Assembly (NCBI RefSeq): GCF_041146395.1
Contig: NC_090989.1
Span: forward strand, 124,495,501-124,559,500
Length of the DNA: 64,000 nt
Direction: 5' to 3'
Source: Eulemur rufifrons
Taxonomy: Eukaryota > Chordata > Mammalia > Primates > Lemuridae
Notes under the pieces: model-generated
What the model was told of the DNA's origin: nothing
What the model saw: the letters and a program-made list of their open reading frames with translations, nothing else
Database searches by the model: none
In this document: piece by piece, positions 1 to 10,740 of the stretch
Layout of the letters: the number at the start of each line of letters is the position of its first letter
Position numbering within the stretch: position 1 is the stretch's first letter
Program-made: the position numbers and the translations under genes

Positions 1-39
1 TTTAACCACCAGATTTATTCATATTTTTATATCTGTCTT

Positions 40-790
40 CTTAAAATATCCCCAAAGATCTCTAGTAGCCATTTTAAATTCTGTATGTCCAAACTGAACA
101 CTTGATTTTGTCTCTGCTGAGTACCTCCACCACCGCCTCCTACGTTGAGACAAACCTGCTCTCCCTATGGTATTCTATTAGTAAATGGCAGCTCTTTTTT
201 GCCAGGTGCTCAGGCAGAAGCATGGTGTTGACCTTGACTCTTCTTTTTCTCATTCTACTTCCAGTCTATTAGCTAATCCTATAAATTCTAGTTTATTTTT
301 ATTTATTTATTTTTTTTGAGACAGAGTCTCACTCTGTTGCCGAGGCTAGAGTGAGTGCCATGGCGTCAGCCTAGCTCACGGCAACCTCAAACTCCTGGGC
401 TCAAGCGATCCTCCTGCCTCAGCCTCCCGAGTAGCTGGGACTACAGGCATGCGCCACAATGTCCGGCTAATTTTTTCTATATATATTTTTAGCTGTCCAT
501 ATAATTTCTTTCTATTTTTAGTAGAGACGGGGTCTCGCAAATTCTGTTTTAAAATATATCTGGAATTTGATCACTCTTTACTGCTTCCATCACTGCCTCC
601 CTGATCCAGACCACTGTAACCTCTTGCCCCCATTAATGCAATGTCCCCACTTCTGTCTGTATCTCTTGAGACTGTTTATTCTTATGCTCAATACCTTCCA
701 CTGGCTTCTAATTCCAAGTAACAGCCAAACGCCTTACAATGGTCCAAAGGGCTTTACGGGATCTGCCTTCTTGCCTTCTGCCTTCCTTAT
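40..790 (+). repeat. L2 LINE fragment, split by an Alu
   Basis: Pyrimidine-rich text ('tccaaactgaacactt', 'cttgactcttctttttctcattc', 'ccttccactggcttctaattcc') follows the L2 3' region in order. The Alu at 291-538 interrupts it. It lies in a PIK3R4 intron. Confidence 0.6.
291..538 (-). mobile_element. Lemur-type Alu, 5' truncated
   Basis: The T-rich tail, left arm and lemur-type linker are present. The copy stops at 'gagacggggtctcgc'. The flanks 'aaattctagttt' (283-294) and 'aaattctgtttt' (539-550) form an imperfect target-site duplication, so the truncation happened at insertion. Confidence 0.85.
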
Positions 791-1080
791 CAGTCAGGAT
801 TCTAACAGGAAACAGTAGCACACCCAAGGTAGGATAATTTAAAGGAACCATTTACAAAGATATGGGTCTAGGGGTATCACAAAAGATAGCACAGTAATAT
901 AGGACTGGTAGCAGCAGAGTAGCATAGAAGGCATGAGGGGAGTGTCTGATTACTGAATTTGGAAAGAAGTTGAATAGAGAAGGCTGCCTTGAGAGCAGCA
1001 GTGATTCTGAGGTGAGGGATGCAGCCAGCCTGAGGTGACTGACATGGCTTTCTTCCCTTCCTTTGATTTCCTATTGGAGC

Positions 1081-1600
1081 TCCACATAGACCTGTACTAT
1101 TACAGTTTCCTATAGCCACTGTAACAGATTACCACAGACACGGTGGCTGAAACAACACAAAGTTACCCTCTAACAATTCTGAAAGCCAGAAGTCTGAAAT
1201 GGGTTTTGTGGACAAAACTCAAGGTGGCAACAGTACGGTATACTCCCTCTGGAGGCTCCAGGGGAGAATCTGTGCCCTTGTCTTTCCCTGCTTCTGTAGC
1301 TGCATTCCTTGGCTCATGGCCCCTTCCATCTTCAGAGCCAGTGGCGTAGCATCTTGTTTCATTGTTATGTTGCCTTCTGCTATTCCTGTCAGATCTGCCT
1401 GCCTCTTACAAGGAGACTTGTGATTGTATTTAAGGCCCCCCTGCATAATCCAGAATAATCCCTCCATCTCAAGGTCCTTAACTTAATTACACCTGCAAAG
1501 TCACTTTGCCATATAAAGTAACATTCACAGGTTTCAGGGAATAGGACCTGGATATCTCGGTGTGGGGGGGGGGTCATTAGCCTACCACAGGCTGAACCCA
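1081..1600 (-). mobile_element. MaLR (MLT1-like) LTR, reverse orientation
   Basis: Reads as the reverse complement of an MLT1-type LTR: 'ggaggctccaggggagaatc', 'ccatctcaaggtccttaac' and 'taattacacctgcaaagtc' appear in the expected order. The open frames here are by chance. The rest of the intron up to 1690 shows nothing else. Confidence 0.65.
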
Positions 1601-1689
1601 TCTTTCAAAAAGCCAGAGGGTACAGAAGCTTGTTGGTGTGGTTCATTCAGGTCAGCCTTACAGCAGCAAATGGAAAGTGACTAGCACGA

Positions 1690-2480
1690 CTGTCCTTTCT
1701 CCTGCTCATCTCCAGTCCTCAGTCTGCTCCTGCCACAGTAACTTGCCCCTTGAACTAAGCATATTCCTGTTTCAGGGCCATTGCATTTTTTTGTTGTTGT
1801 TGTCATTTCCACTAGAATGGAAATTCCATGAAACAGGGAATATTTCTGCTTTGTTTGCCATCTTTTCCTCAGTGTCTAGCACAGTGGCTAGCCTGTAGTA
1901 AATATTACTGGCTTAGTAAATATCAATAGGTGAATGGAGCCTGGTATATACAGTCAGGGTCCTCCTGCTAAAAGTACCTAAGGGGTAGTGTCTTTCCCTC
2001 AGGCCTGCCGTTTCTGTTGTAATCTGCTTCCATCCTTCTTTCCCCTCTACCCTAATTTCTGAGTCACCAGTATGCTTCAGCCTGACCAATTCCTCATGTT
2101 TCCTCAGAGCACCCAGAGATTTTTGCTTTTGTGTTTTTTGCTCATTTATTCCATTCTTTCTGCCTGAAATGGTCTACCTGCCACCTGTATCTGTCCAGCT
2201 TTACCTGCTTTTTCAGTCCCAGCTAAAGCATCTTCTCCACAAAGTGACCTTGACTGTCTCCCACTGGTGAGAATCTATTCAAAAGATCACCCACTGTGAT
2301 CTTTTCTTTCCTTGAGTTCTGGTGGAACTTCACATTTCTCTCTTGTTTTGCTGTCATTGTCTTGTACTTTACATATTCCTTTTTACCTCCACTTCTAAAG
2401 TACAGGTTTCTTGAAGGCAGGGTCTATATTTGATTCGTCTTTCTCTATGCTGCAATTCTTTCCACTTGGTTGGAGACCAG
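1690..2480 (+). repeat. L2 LINE fragments
   Basis: Typical L2 3' phrases: 'ctgcctgaaatggtctacctgcc', 'cagctaaagcatcttctcca', 'gaaattccatgaaacaggga' and 'gtgtctagcacagtggct'. Probably two fragments. Confidence 0.6.
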
Positions 2481-2493
2481 TAAATATTTACTG

Positions 2494-2833
<340 letters not shown>

Positions 2834-2996
2834 TATATTTACTGTTAAGTTATTGAAAACTTCTTTAACTCATTCCATCTAGTGACAGGGTAACACTGAT
2901 ATTTAGAAGTACTAGTCAGCATTTCTTGCAGGCTGGGGAGAATTGGAAATGGATACAGGCTGATTGGTACTATCTACCAAGATGTGAAAGCTCTGA

Positions 2997-3167
<171 letters not shown>

Positions 3168-3767
3168 TAAAGGACAGTGTTATTTCCTACATTCTAAGAA
3201 TTTTCAGACCTTTCATCAAACACATAAAATGTTTGGGCTTTTGGGTTATGTTTAAATTTGTGTTCTTAATAATATCAAGTGTCATGTGTCCATGGCTGCA
3301 TGGGTGTTTTTCAGTTCCTTAAACTTGCTAGTGTTCTGCATCATTGACTGCTTTAGTTGCTAACTCCGTAAGGCTTGTACGTTTCTTTGGAACCCCAGTA
3401 AGATCTGGGTTAATTAAGAAAAACACAGATTGGAGTTTAGGGCATTACAAAATGGAATATAACCCTCTTACATCTACTTTTATTTTTAATAGTCATGTCC
3501 CCCCTTCACTGGGGCAAAGGATAGGAAAGATATTTTCTCCTTTAGTTGGGTCACGGTCAAGGTGATCCTGAATAGGAAATTTCAGGAAGCTGAACAGGCT
3601 GTACCTCTGTTCAGAATGATACAAAGCAAATGTATTTTATAGTCCCAAAGAAGGAAGTAGACAGGGCATATGTAACTGGTCTCTCATTTCTTCAGGTAAA
3701 CAGGTGCTTATAAAGCTACTGTTAACTTGCCTCTAGAAATGGTACCATCATTTGTGGAATATACTGA

Positions 3768-3893
<126 letters not shown>

Positions 3894-3994
3894 TAATAAA
3901 GAATACTTAATATGTAATACTTAGAAGGATAATATAGATGGATATTTTGGTTTGTTCAAGGTGTTATAGATATTGGTAGCACCGTAATGTTTAA

Positions 3995-4327
<333 letters not shown>

Positions 4328-4469
4328 TAGACATAGAATTGATTAAAAGAAGTGGCTTTGGCCAAGAATAGCAATATTTCTTTGAAGTTAAGAAATACAT
4401 ACTCAGTTCAAATGAACAATAGGCACTTTATATGTTTCTCAGTCTTTAAAGTCATTTAAGGAAGTACTA

Positions 4470-4600
4470 CAAATGAAAAAGACACAGTGAAGTTAAGTAA
4501 CTTGTCCACGATCACACAGCTAGTGAACAGAAACTGGGACTCTAAACCTTGTGTTCTTGACTCAGGCACAAATTTCAAACGCGATAAAAATCCTGAAAAT
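4470..4600 (+). repeat. MIR element
   Basis: MIR core: 'agttaagtaacttgtccacg', 'atcacacagctagtgaac' and 'aaaccttgtgttcttgactc'. In the last PIK3R4 intron. Confidence 0.75.
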
Positions 4601-4984
4601 ACCTGAGCCAGACTAGGTGCTCCATGAATGAAAGTGTGCTTTCTTCCTGACAAATGTTAAAGAGCTTTACAAGTGCTAGAACTCTGATAAGTGTCATTTA
4701 TACCTCTTTCAATTATATTCTTGTCCTTTTTTGTTTTGATATTGACAAAAGAATATGCACAGAATACTGGACTAATTATAAGTTTCCATATTTATAAGTG
4801 GCTGCTCATGGGATTTAAGGAAGAAGCCTAGAATGTCATTTTGGACCCTCTAATTCTTTTGCTCATTGTATTTTTGAAAGCACAACCACTTGACAAGAGA
4901 TATTAACAACAAATCCCAGAAACAAGAATACTGACAAGAGGTAGAATGTGATACGAACTTTTAAAACTTAGGCTTTCTCCTTGA

Positions 4985-5173
<189 letters not shown>

Positions 5174-5225
5174 AAGCCTACTGATTTGTATAAATTGTAA
5201 TAAAGTTATAAATATATTGTAACTC
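5174..5225 (+). promoter_or_regulatory. PIK3R4: PIK3R4 short 3' UTR with poly(A) signal AATAAA at 5199-5204
   Basis: A canonical AATAAA lies 26 bases after the stop, and a second overlaps the stop itself (5169-5174). Cleavage 10-30 bases past 5204 would give a 3' UTR of only about 45-60 bases. A further AATAAA at 5951-5956 could serve a longer isoform. The exact cleavage site is inferred, not seen. Confidence 0.7.
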
Positions 5226-6289
5226 AAGAGAAAAGGCATTTCTAGAGAACAGAAGAACAGATTCATTTGTGTAATTTTCAAAATCAGATCTCTATGTTAC
5301 TGTTTCATGACTAAACAAACTACACCCAAGAGGGTTAAGGAAGTTGTACTTAGCTAGTTTACTTGTGCATCTTACTGCAAGAATCAGCAAGACAACAGTA
5401 TCAGGGACTTTTTATTGTATATGTCATAGAGGTGAGAATGTAAAATACGAAGATTAATAATGATGTCAGTTTATTTTGTATTGAAAAAAGGTTGAAAAGA
5501 TGGTTGTAAGCTATTATAATGTAAACACATTTTTGCTATTAAAAATGCTATTCAAACCTGCCAGTAAACTATATTCATGCACCCTAAGAGGTTGTTTTTT
5601 TTTTTTTTTTGTTCTGGGTGGTGTATTTAAGCAGTAAACTTAAACAGAGGAGTAAACTCTCCAGCAGCATTTGTTCTGAGGCAAAAAAATGCAGAGATTT
5701 GGGCCTAAGGCCTAGTTCTGTCACTGATTCCTTGTGACACTAAGTATTGTTTTGTCTTTCTTCCTGTATGTTTTATAGTCTGCCTTAGTCATTAATGCTA
5801 TAGAATTGATTTCCTGTGTATCAAGCTTTAGAGAAATGTGTGTCTTCTTGGCCATCATCGTTTATTATAGGCTCTAGCATAAATTCTGACACTTGGCCCA
5901 ACAGTTTGCTTTTATCCAGTGTATTTATTAAATGCATGAAAAGAAAGAAAAATAAAGTTGTTAAAAACATGCCAAAAATTTATATTTTTAAAAGGCCCAA
6001 ATTGACCTTTCCCACTAAGATAAAACTCTTCAAAGTTATAGATTACCATTTATCTACAGACGTAATTCTCTCTCTACATTTAATTCTCATCCATTTGCAG
6101 AAGGGTTTATGGTGTTCAAAATAGTTGGAAATTAGTTATATGAGTCTATAAAACCAAAAAGGTGAATAGATAATCTGAGTCTAGGGAAAATACTTGTTCA
6201 GAAATACTCTAAAAAATAAATTTTCTATATTTAATTATATAACTCAGTTATATAACAGTTTGCAACGCATACATCTAGCTTCATGATTC

Positions 6290-6650
6290 AAACAGTCATT
6301 GCTTGGTATCTCTGGGGGGACTGGTTCCAGGACTCCTCGAGGATACCAAAAGCCATGGATGTTTGAATCCCTTATATAAAGTGGCATATTTGCATATAAC
6401 TTATATACCTGTACACTTCCTCCCACATACTTTAAATCATGAGATCATGGGTAATACTTAACACAATGTAAATGCTATGTAAATAGTTACACAATATTGC
6501 TTGGGGAATAATGACAAGGAAAAAAAGTCTGTACATGTTTAGTACAGATGCAACCATCCTTTTTTTCCCCCTGAATATTTCTGATCCACCTTTGGATCAT
6601 TTGAATTCATGGTACAGAACCCACAGATGTGGAAGATGACTATAGTTTTT
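6290..6650. mobile_element. Tigger/pogo-type DNA transposon, non-autonomous
   Basis: Text of the 'gtatccgtgggg...ggttccaggac' family runs through to 'acagaacccacagatgtgg'. Its two ends are roughly inverted. A second copy of the same family in the same orientation is at 28583-28900. Exact subfamily not certain. Confidence 0.65.
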
Positions 6651-7230
6651 AGAAAGATAAACAACAAAACTGTCATTCATGAACATGCTAGTCATTCAGA
6701 AAGGTCAAAGTTAGGAGTGATAGACTCTAGGCCTGACAGCTTAGTGGATTAGAATTTGTAAATTTAGCATTGTCATGTTATATTGCCTCTGTTTCCCTTG
6801 AAGTCTGTTAAAACCATATTTACAGGGTTTGTAGTAAAGGAGTCACATTTAGAGTCTGCAGGGGTTGGGCAAATTTTTTTGAAACAAACTGTTATGCTGA
6901 GATTGGGCTTCAGGCCTGGAGCCATTAGATAAGCCATAAGACTGATAAATGTGGAAAATGCTGAGGAAAAAATGGAGTGGGCTGACAGAAATATGACCCT
7001 TTTCTCCCCTTATCTTCCTTCCTATTCGTCTCTTCCCTTCCTCCCCTCAAAATCCCCACCTTTTAAAAAATGTTATTTGGTTGAATTATTACTGAGTGTT
7101 ACAATATGGTACCATGTTAAATTATATCTCATTTTGACCTCTACTTGACCCAACCCCCGCCCAAGTTCAACTCATAGCTCAGTATAGAGATAATGGGAGG
7201 CAGGTCATTTACAGTCAGTTAATTTACATT

Positions 7231-7274
7231 TTTAAACCAAGAAGCATCACTATTTGTGTGATTCTTGGTTTAAA
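7231..7274. repeat. Imperfect inverted repeat (hairpin)
   Basis: The left arm 'tttaaaccaagaagcatcac' pairs with the right arm 'gtgattcttggtttaaa' apart from a three-base bulge. The loop is about seven bases. It lies between the two convergent genes. Confidence 0.6.
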
Positions 7275-7704
7275 TCAGGCTTTATTAAATTTACATTCAA
7301 CTTAATTTTTACTGCTTTTCACTTTTAGGAGAAAGAGGCAAAACATGGAAGATGCTAATATTAGGGATTTATTTTTAAAAAGAAACTTATATTTGTAGCA
7401 TATTTCAAAGCTCCCACCTATTAATGATTAAAAAGATAACCCAAAATACTAAAATAATCTCAATCACTAAAGAAATACTTGTTTGGTATACTTTACTTAC
7501 CAACGCTGAAAAAAACAAACACATCTTAAAAGTTTTTCCAACAATTAACAGAAGAAAGGAGTTTATGCTTAATTCAGAATTAACTAGAAAAATCCCTTTT
7601 ATTAAAATGCTATTAATATTGCTTATCAATTTCTTGTACTTAAAACGTATTTTTTCCTGAACCCCTAAAGCACCACTTAGGATAGATGAAGAAACCTGAT
7701 GTGT

Positions 7705-7710
7705 TTTATT
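7705..7710 (-). promoter_or_regulatory. COL6A6: Candidate COL6A6 poly(A) signal (AATAAA on - strand)
   Basis: The first canonical AATAAA I find downstream of the COL6A6 stop, reading the - strand (seen as 'tttatt' on +), about 1475 bases past it. Others lie at about 7599-7604 and 7271-7276. A variant signal nearer the stop could be used instead. Confidence 0.3.
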
Positions 7711-9184
7711 CTTCTCTATTACCTGAGTATGAATATGAAATTTAACTCCTTGGACTGCTTGCTCCTTTGGAGACATTAGGAGCTATTTCTATGGAGTTGC
7801 CTGAGTAAGGATGGCAGAAGTGGTTTTAAAAAATACTGCAGATGGCTCTTTCCAGGTTTTATGAAAAGAGGTATAGAAAAAATCTGAACATACCCTCCTG
7901 TCTTTGGTGTCAGTAACCATCTGCCCCACACATCCAAGCAGGGCTTCCTTCCCTTCCTGAAGAGAGGGATATTACGTGTAGTGGGGCCACTGCTACCAAT
8001 TCTGCTCTGGAGCCAGCCTTAGACTGAGGTAAGGTCTGAACATGGTGTTTTAGTTAAAGAATGCTACTTTGGATGTTTAGTTGTTGAAAATACCAATCCC
8101 ATCATAAAAGAAAGAACTGGATGAGGAAACAGAGCCATCACAGAAATGCTGCCAGAGCTAGGCACTTCAAAAACTTTTCCTACTTTAACTTACTCTGATC
8201 TCTTTTGCATCTCTGCAGCCCCACATGGATTTTCTTACTGGTTCCAAACTCAGTGTGCATTTAAGGCCCTTTTTAGAGCTCTGCCAGTCCTGTTGTGGTG
8301 CTGTTCATTATTGACTAAATAGCTACCTGATGGGTAAAAGTAACTCAGAACTTCACCATGACAAGTTGTGTCTTTCTCCTTGTCTAAAGAATATATAGAT
8401 TAGTGAAAGTTAATAAATGACCACAACAGGAAAGACAGACTAGAAGACCATCAAAATGGCCAGGCAGGAAGCTTCATAATGAAAAGAGCACTTCAGGCTC
8501 AAAAGCAATAATTTATGTTCTGGGGGAGTTAATGAGTTTCTCAGTGAGTTTAGGAGGATTTGGAGCTGGAGAAAATTACCCTCTGCTTCTCACCAGTCCT
8601 ACCAAACAACTGTAGAAGGTGGAAGAAACCTAGCACAAGCCCATCTGAGAACTAGTCAGTCCATGTAGAAACAGTGATGTGTTTATGTGGACTAGTCATG
8701 GAAGGTCAAATTTTAAAAAATACGACATACAGAATCAATTTCTAGGGTAAATTTTGGAAGCCCCAAACACTTACAAATACCTTTGGTTCAATGGATGATC
8801 ATTAAACAGTTCTAAATTAAGAAAGAAGGCTTGGTTTACACAAAATGAACTTGACAATCAAAAGAATTAGCATTGGCCCATGTACACACACATGCATATA
8901 CTATATAAAATTTACCTTCAAATTATATCTCCATTAGACTTTTCAAAACATTTCTTTCATTCTTCCATCTTCTAATGATAACAGTTCTTGGGCATATCAT
9001 TCTCAGACTGCTGTAATTGTCAGGAATGGTCAAATAAATGGACAAGATATATCTTAGTATCAATAAGTGCAGGGGATCAAGTCACCTGATAATCTACAAC
9101 CTGTGGCTTGAGTTCTGGTGGAGGATTTACTTAAGTCCAGAGTCTTACCATACTTCCTAAGGCTAAATTGTTCAAGTACTTCCT

Positions 9185-9377
9185 TTACCATGTTGTTTGG
9201 GAGTTTTTATTACCTTTTTTTCCATTTTTAAAGGTATGGGATGTGCTTCTGGTAAAATTTTGAATAGCAGCTCTGCCACTTCTGCCTACTCTTGAAAGAT
9301 ATTTTTTATCTTGAAAGAATTTTGCCTCCTGTAATGCATCTTCTTTGAGGGCAACTTTTTGTGATCCAGGAACAAAG
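9185..9377 (-). CDS. COL6A6: COL6A6 terminal coding exon with altered C-terminus
   Basis: The acceptor is 'tttgttatatag' on the - strand. One base completes Ser, then FVPGSQKVALKED, AKFFQDKKYLSRVG and STSHTFKNG follow, ending KKGNKNSQTTW-stop (TAA at 9185-9187). The body matches the human tail. The last dozen residues do not: the bases for Pro-Lys-Gln-His, which I recall near the human C-terminus, are present but one frame over, after a run of seven A. A potential splice donor (aaag|gtaata) lies at the same place, so a further exon cannot be excluded. The sequon NFT lies in 'IQNFTRS'. Confidence 0.88.
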
Positions 9378-9879
9378 CTATATAACAAAAGAAGAAATCA
9401 TAGAAGATAAATGTCATTTCAACTTTAATAGATTCCATATTAATCTGTCTTTCTAAATTATTTCACCCATTTCCTTGTTGCAGCCTTCCTCCAAGGTAGT
9501 TTTATTAAGATGATCAAACTGGGCTTTTAAACTGGCCCAAATATCAGAAACTGACAAATCAGACATCTTGACAAAGTACACAAAAGTATAATTTCAGTAG
9601 CAAAGTTTCTTCTTCATGGAACATGTTCCACTGAAATCTTCATCTGATTCAGATTATTCTGAATCAAATATGGGTTCAAATGGCGCCTCATCAGAGACAA
9701 CCATATCTATAGTTATCCTAGCTCTACTCTCAGTCACCCAGCACGGTATGCTTTTATTTTCTTTATAACACTTAGCACTATCTGAACTTTTATTTAACTT
9801 GTAAACTTTTTTAAGATCTGTTCTCCACTCTTCCACCCACTCAGACAGAAAGTCCATGAGACCTTGTCTGTTCACCATA

Positions 9880-10235
9880 GTAATCCCAGGAACCTAGAAG
9901 AGTGCTCAGCACACAGCAGACACTCAGTATTTGCCCAATGAAAGCTTGAATATATGCCACACTCCCTTCTTTCATCCCTTCCCTCACTTTCTTCCACCTG
10001 TCCATCTATCCATTCATCCAAATGTTTACTACCTGCTCTGTGGAAGGCACTGTGTTAGGTACAGTGGGCGACACAGAGCGAAGTCTGGCAGGCACAAAAG
10101 AGCCTGACTGGGAGTCATGAGTAACCCAACAGTAAAGGAGAGCTGGAGTCAGATGTTGGAAGGCCTTGAATGCCATGTTGAGAAATCAGGGAATCATAGA
10201 AGCGCTAACCAGAAACTAGCCTGTGCTGATGGAAA
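9880..10235. repeat. Ancient repeat fragments (L2/MIR-like)
   Basis: 'gtgctcagcacacagcagac', 'aatgaaagcttgaat' and 'gtggaaggcactgtgttagg' are typical of L2 and MIR 3' ends. The sequence at 10100-10200 resembles an unnamed old interspersed repeat. It is in the last COL6A6 intron. Confidence 0.45.
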
Positions 10236-10430
10236 CGTCCTATAATTTGCACTGGCCATTATGGCAGCCACGAGCCACATGTGGCTATCGAGTACTTGAA
10301 ATGTAGTTAATGTGCCTGAGGAACTAAATTTTTAATTTAATTTTAACTGATTTAAATTTGAAACACTACATAAAGCCAGTGGCTACTCTATTGGTCAGTC
10401 GAATAAGGGAGCCATTTTAGACAGCCTTAT
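10236..10430. mobile_element. hAT-type MITE ('gccacatgtggct' family)
   Basis: 'gccacgagccacatgtggct', 'gtacttgaaatgtagttaa', an AT-rich centre and 'ccagtggctactctattgg' mark a common non-autonomous hAT family. A copy in the opposite orientation lies at 36390-36600. Confidence 0.6.
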
Positions 10431-10439
10431 TTTACAGGG

Positions 10440-10740
10440 ATATGGTGGAAAGAGCTATGAGTCCGAAGATATTCTTATTCCAGCCCCTTTACTTACTAGT
10501 TGAGCAGCTCTGGGCAAATCACTTCACTAGGGTGATCCTTGTTTCTTCAGTTGTAAAATGGGGATAAAAATCACCCATCTTGCTGAAAGCAATAGGTACC
10601 ATGGTGTTGTATTGGTTACTTATGAGGACACTGAGGTGCATAGAGGTGAAGGTCAATGGCAGAGCTGGGAATATCACTCAACTTTCTAAGAGTTCAGTGT
10701 TATTTCTATTGAATTGGGTTTTTATTCAGGACAAGGAATA
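10440..10740. repeat. MIR elements, two copies
   Basis: 'gagcagctctgggcaaatcac' and 'cagttgtaaaatggggataa' mark one MIR on +. 'tgaggacactgaggtgcat' and 'ggcagagctgggaatatca' mark a second. Confidence 0.7.

Larger units (their letters stand above)
5231..9184. other. Convergent PIK3R4/COL6A6 interval, including the undefined COL6A6 3' UTR
   Basis: This stretch of about 4 kb lies between the two tail-to-tail coding ends. It is AT-rich and holds a Tigger-type element (6290-6650), an imperfect hairpin (7231-7274) and otherwise unassigned sequence. Open frames at 5816-6124 and 7405-7776 look like chance AT-rich frames with no recognisable domains. Part of 7700-9184 is probably COL6A6 3' UTR on the - strand. 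The nearest canonical - strand AATAAA is at 7705-7710. Confidence 0.6.

Noticed and set aside
7405..7776. 123-codon - strand frame downstream of COL6A6
   Set aside because: AT-rich hydrophobic text with an overlapping frame on the other strand, no homology, and probably in or beyond the 3' UTR.
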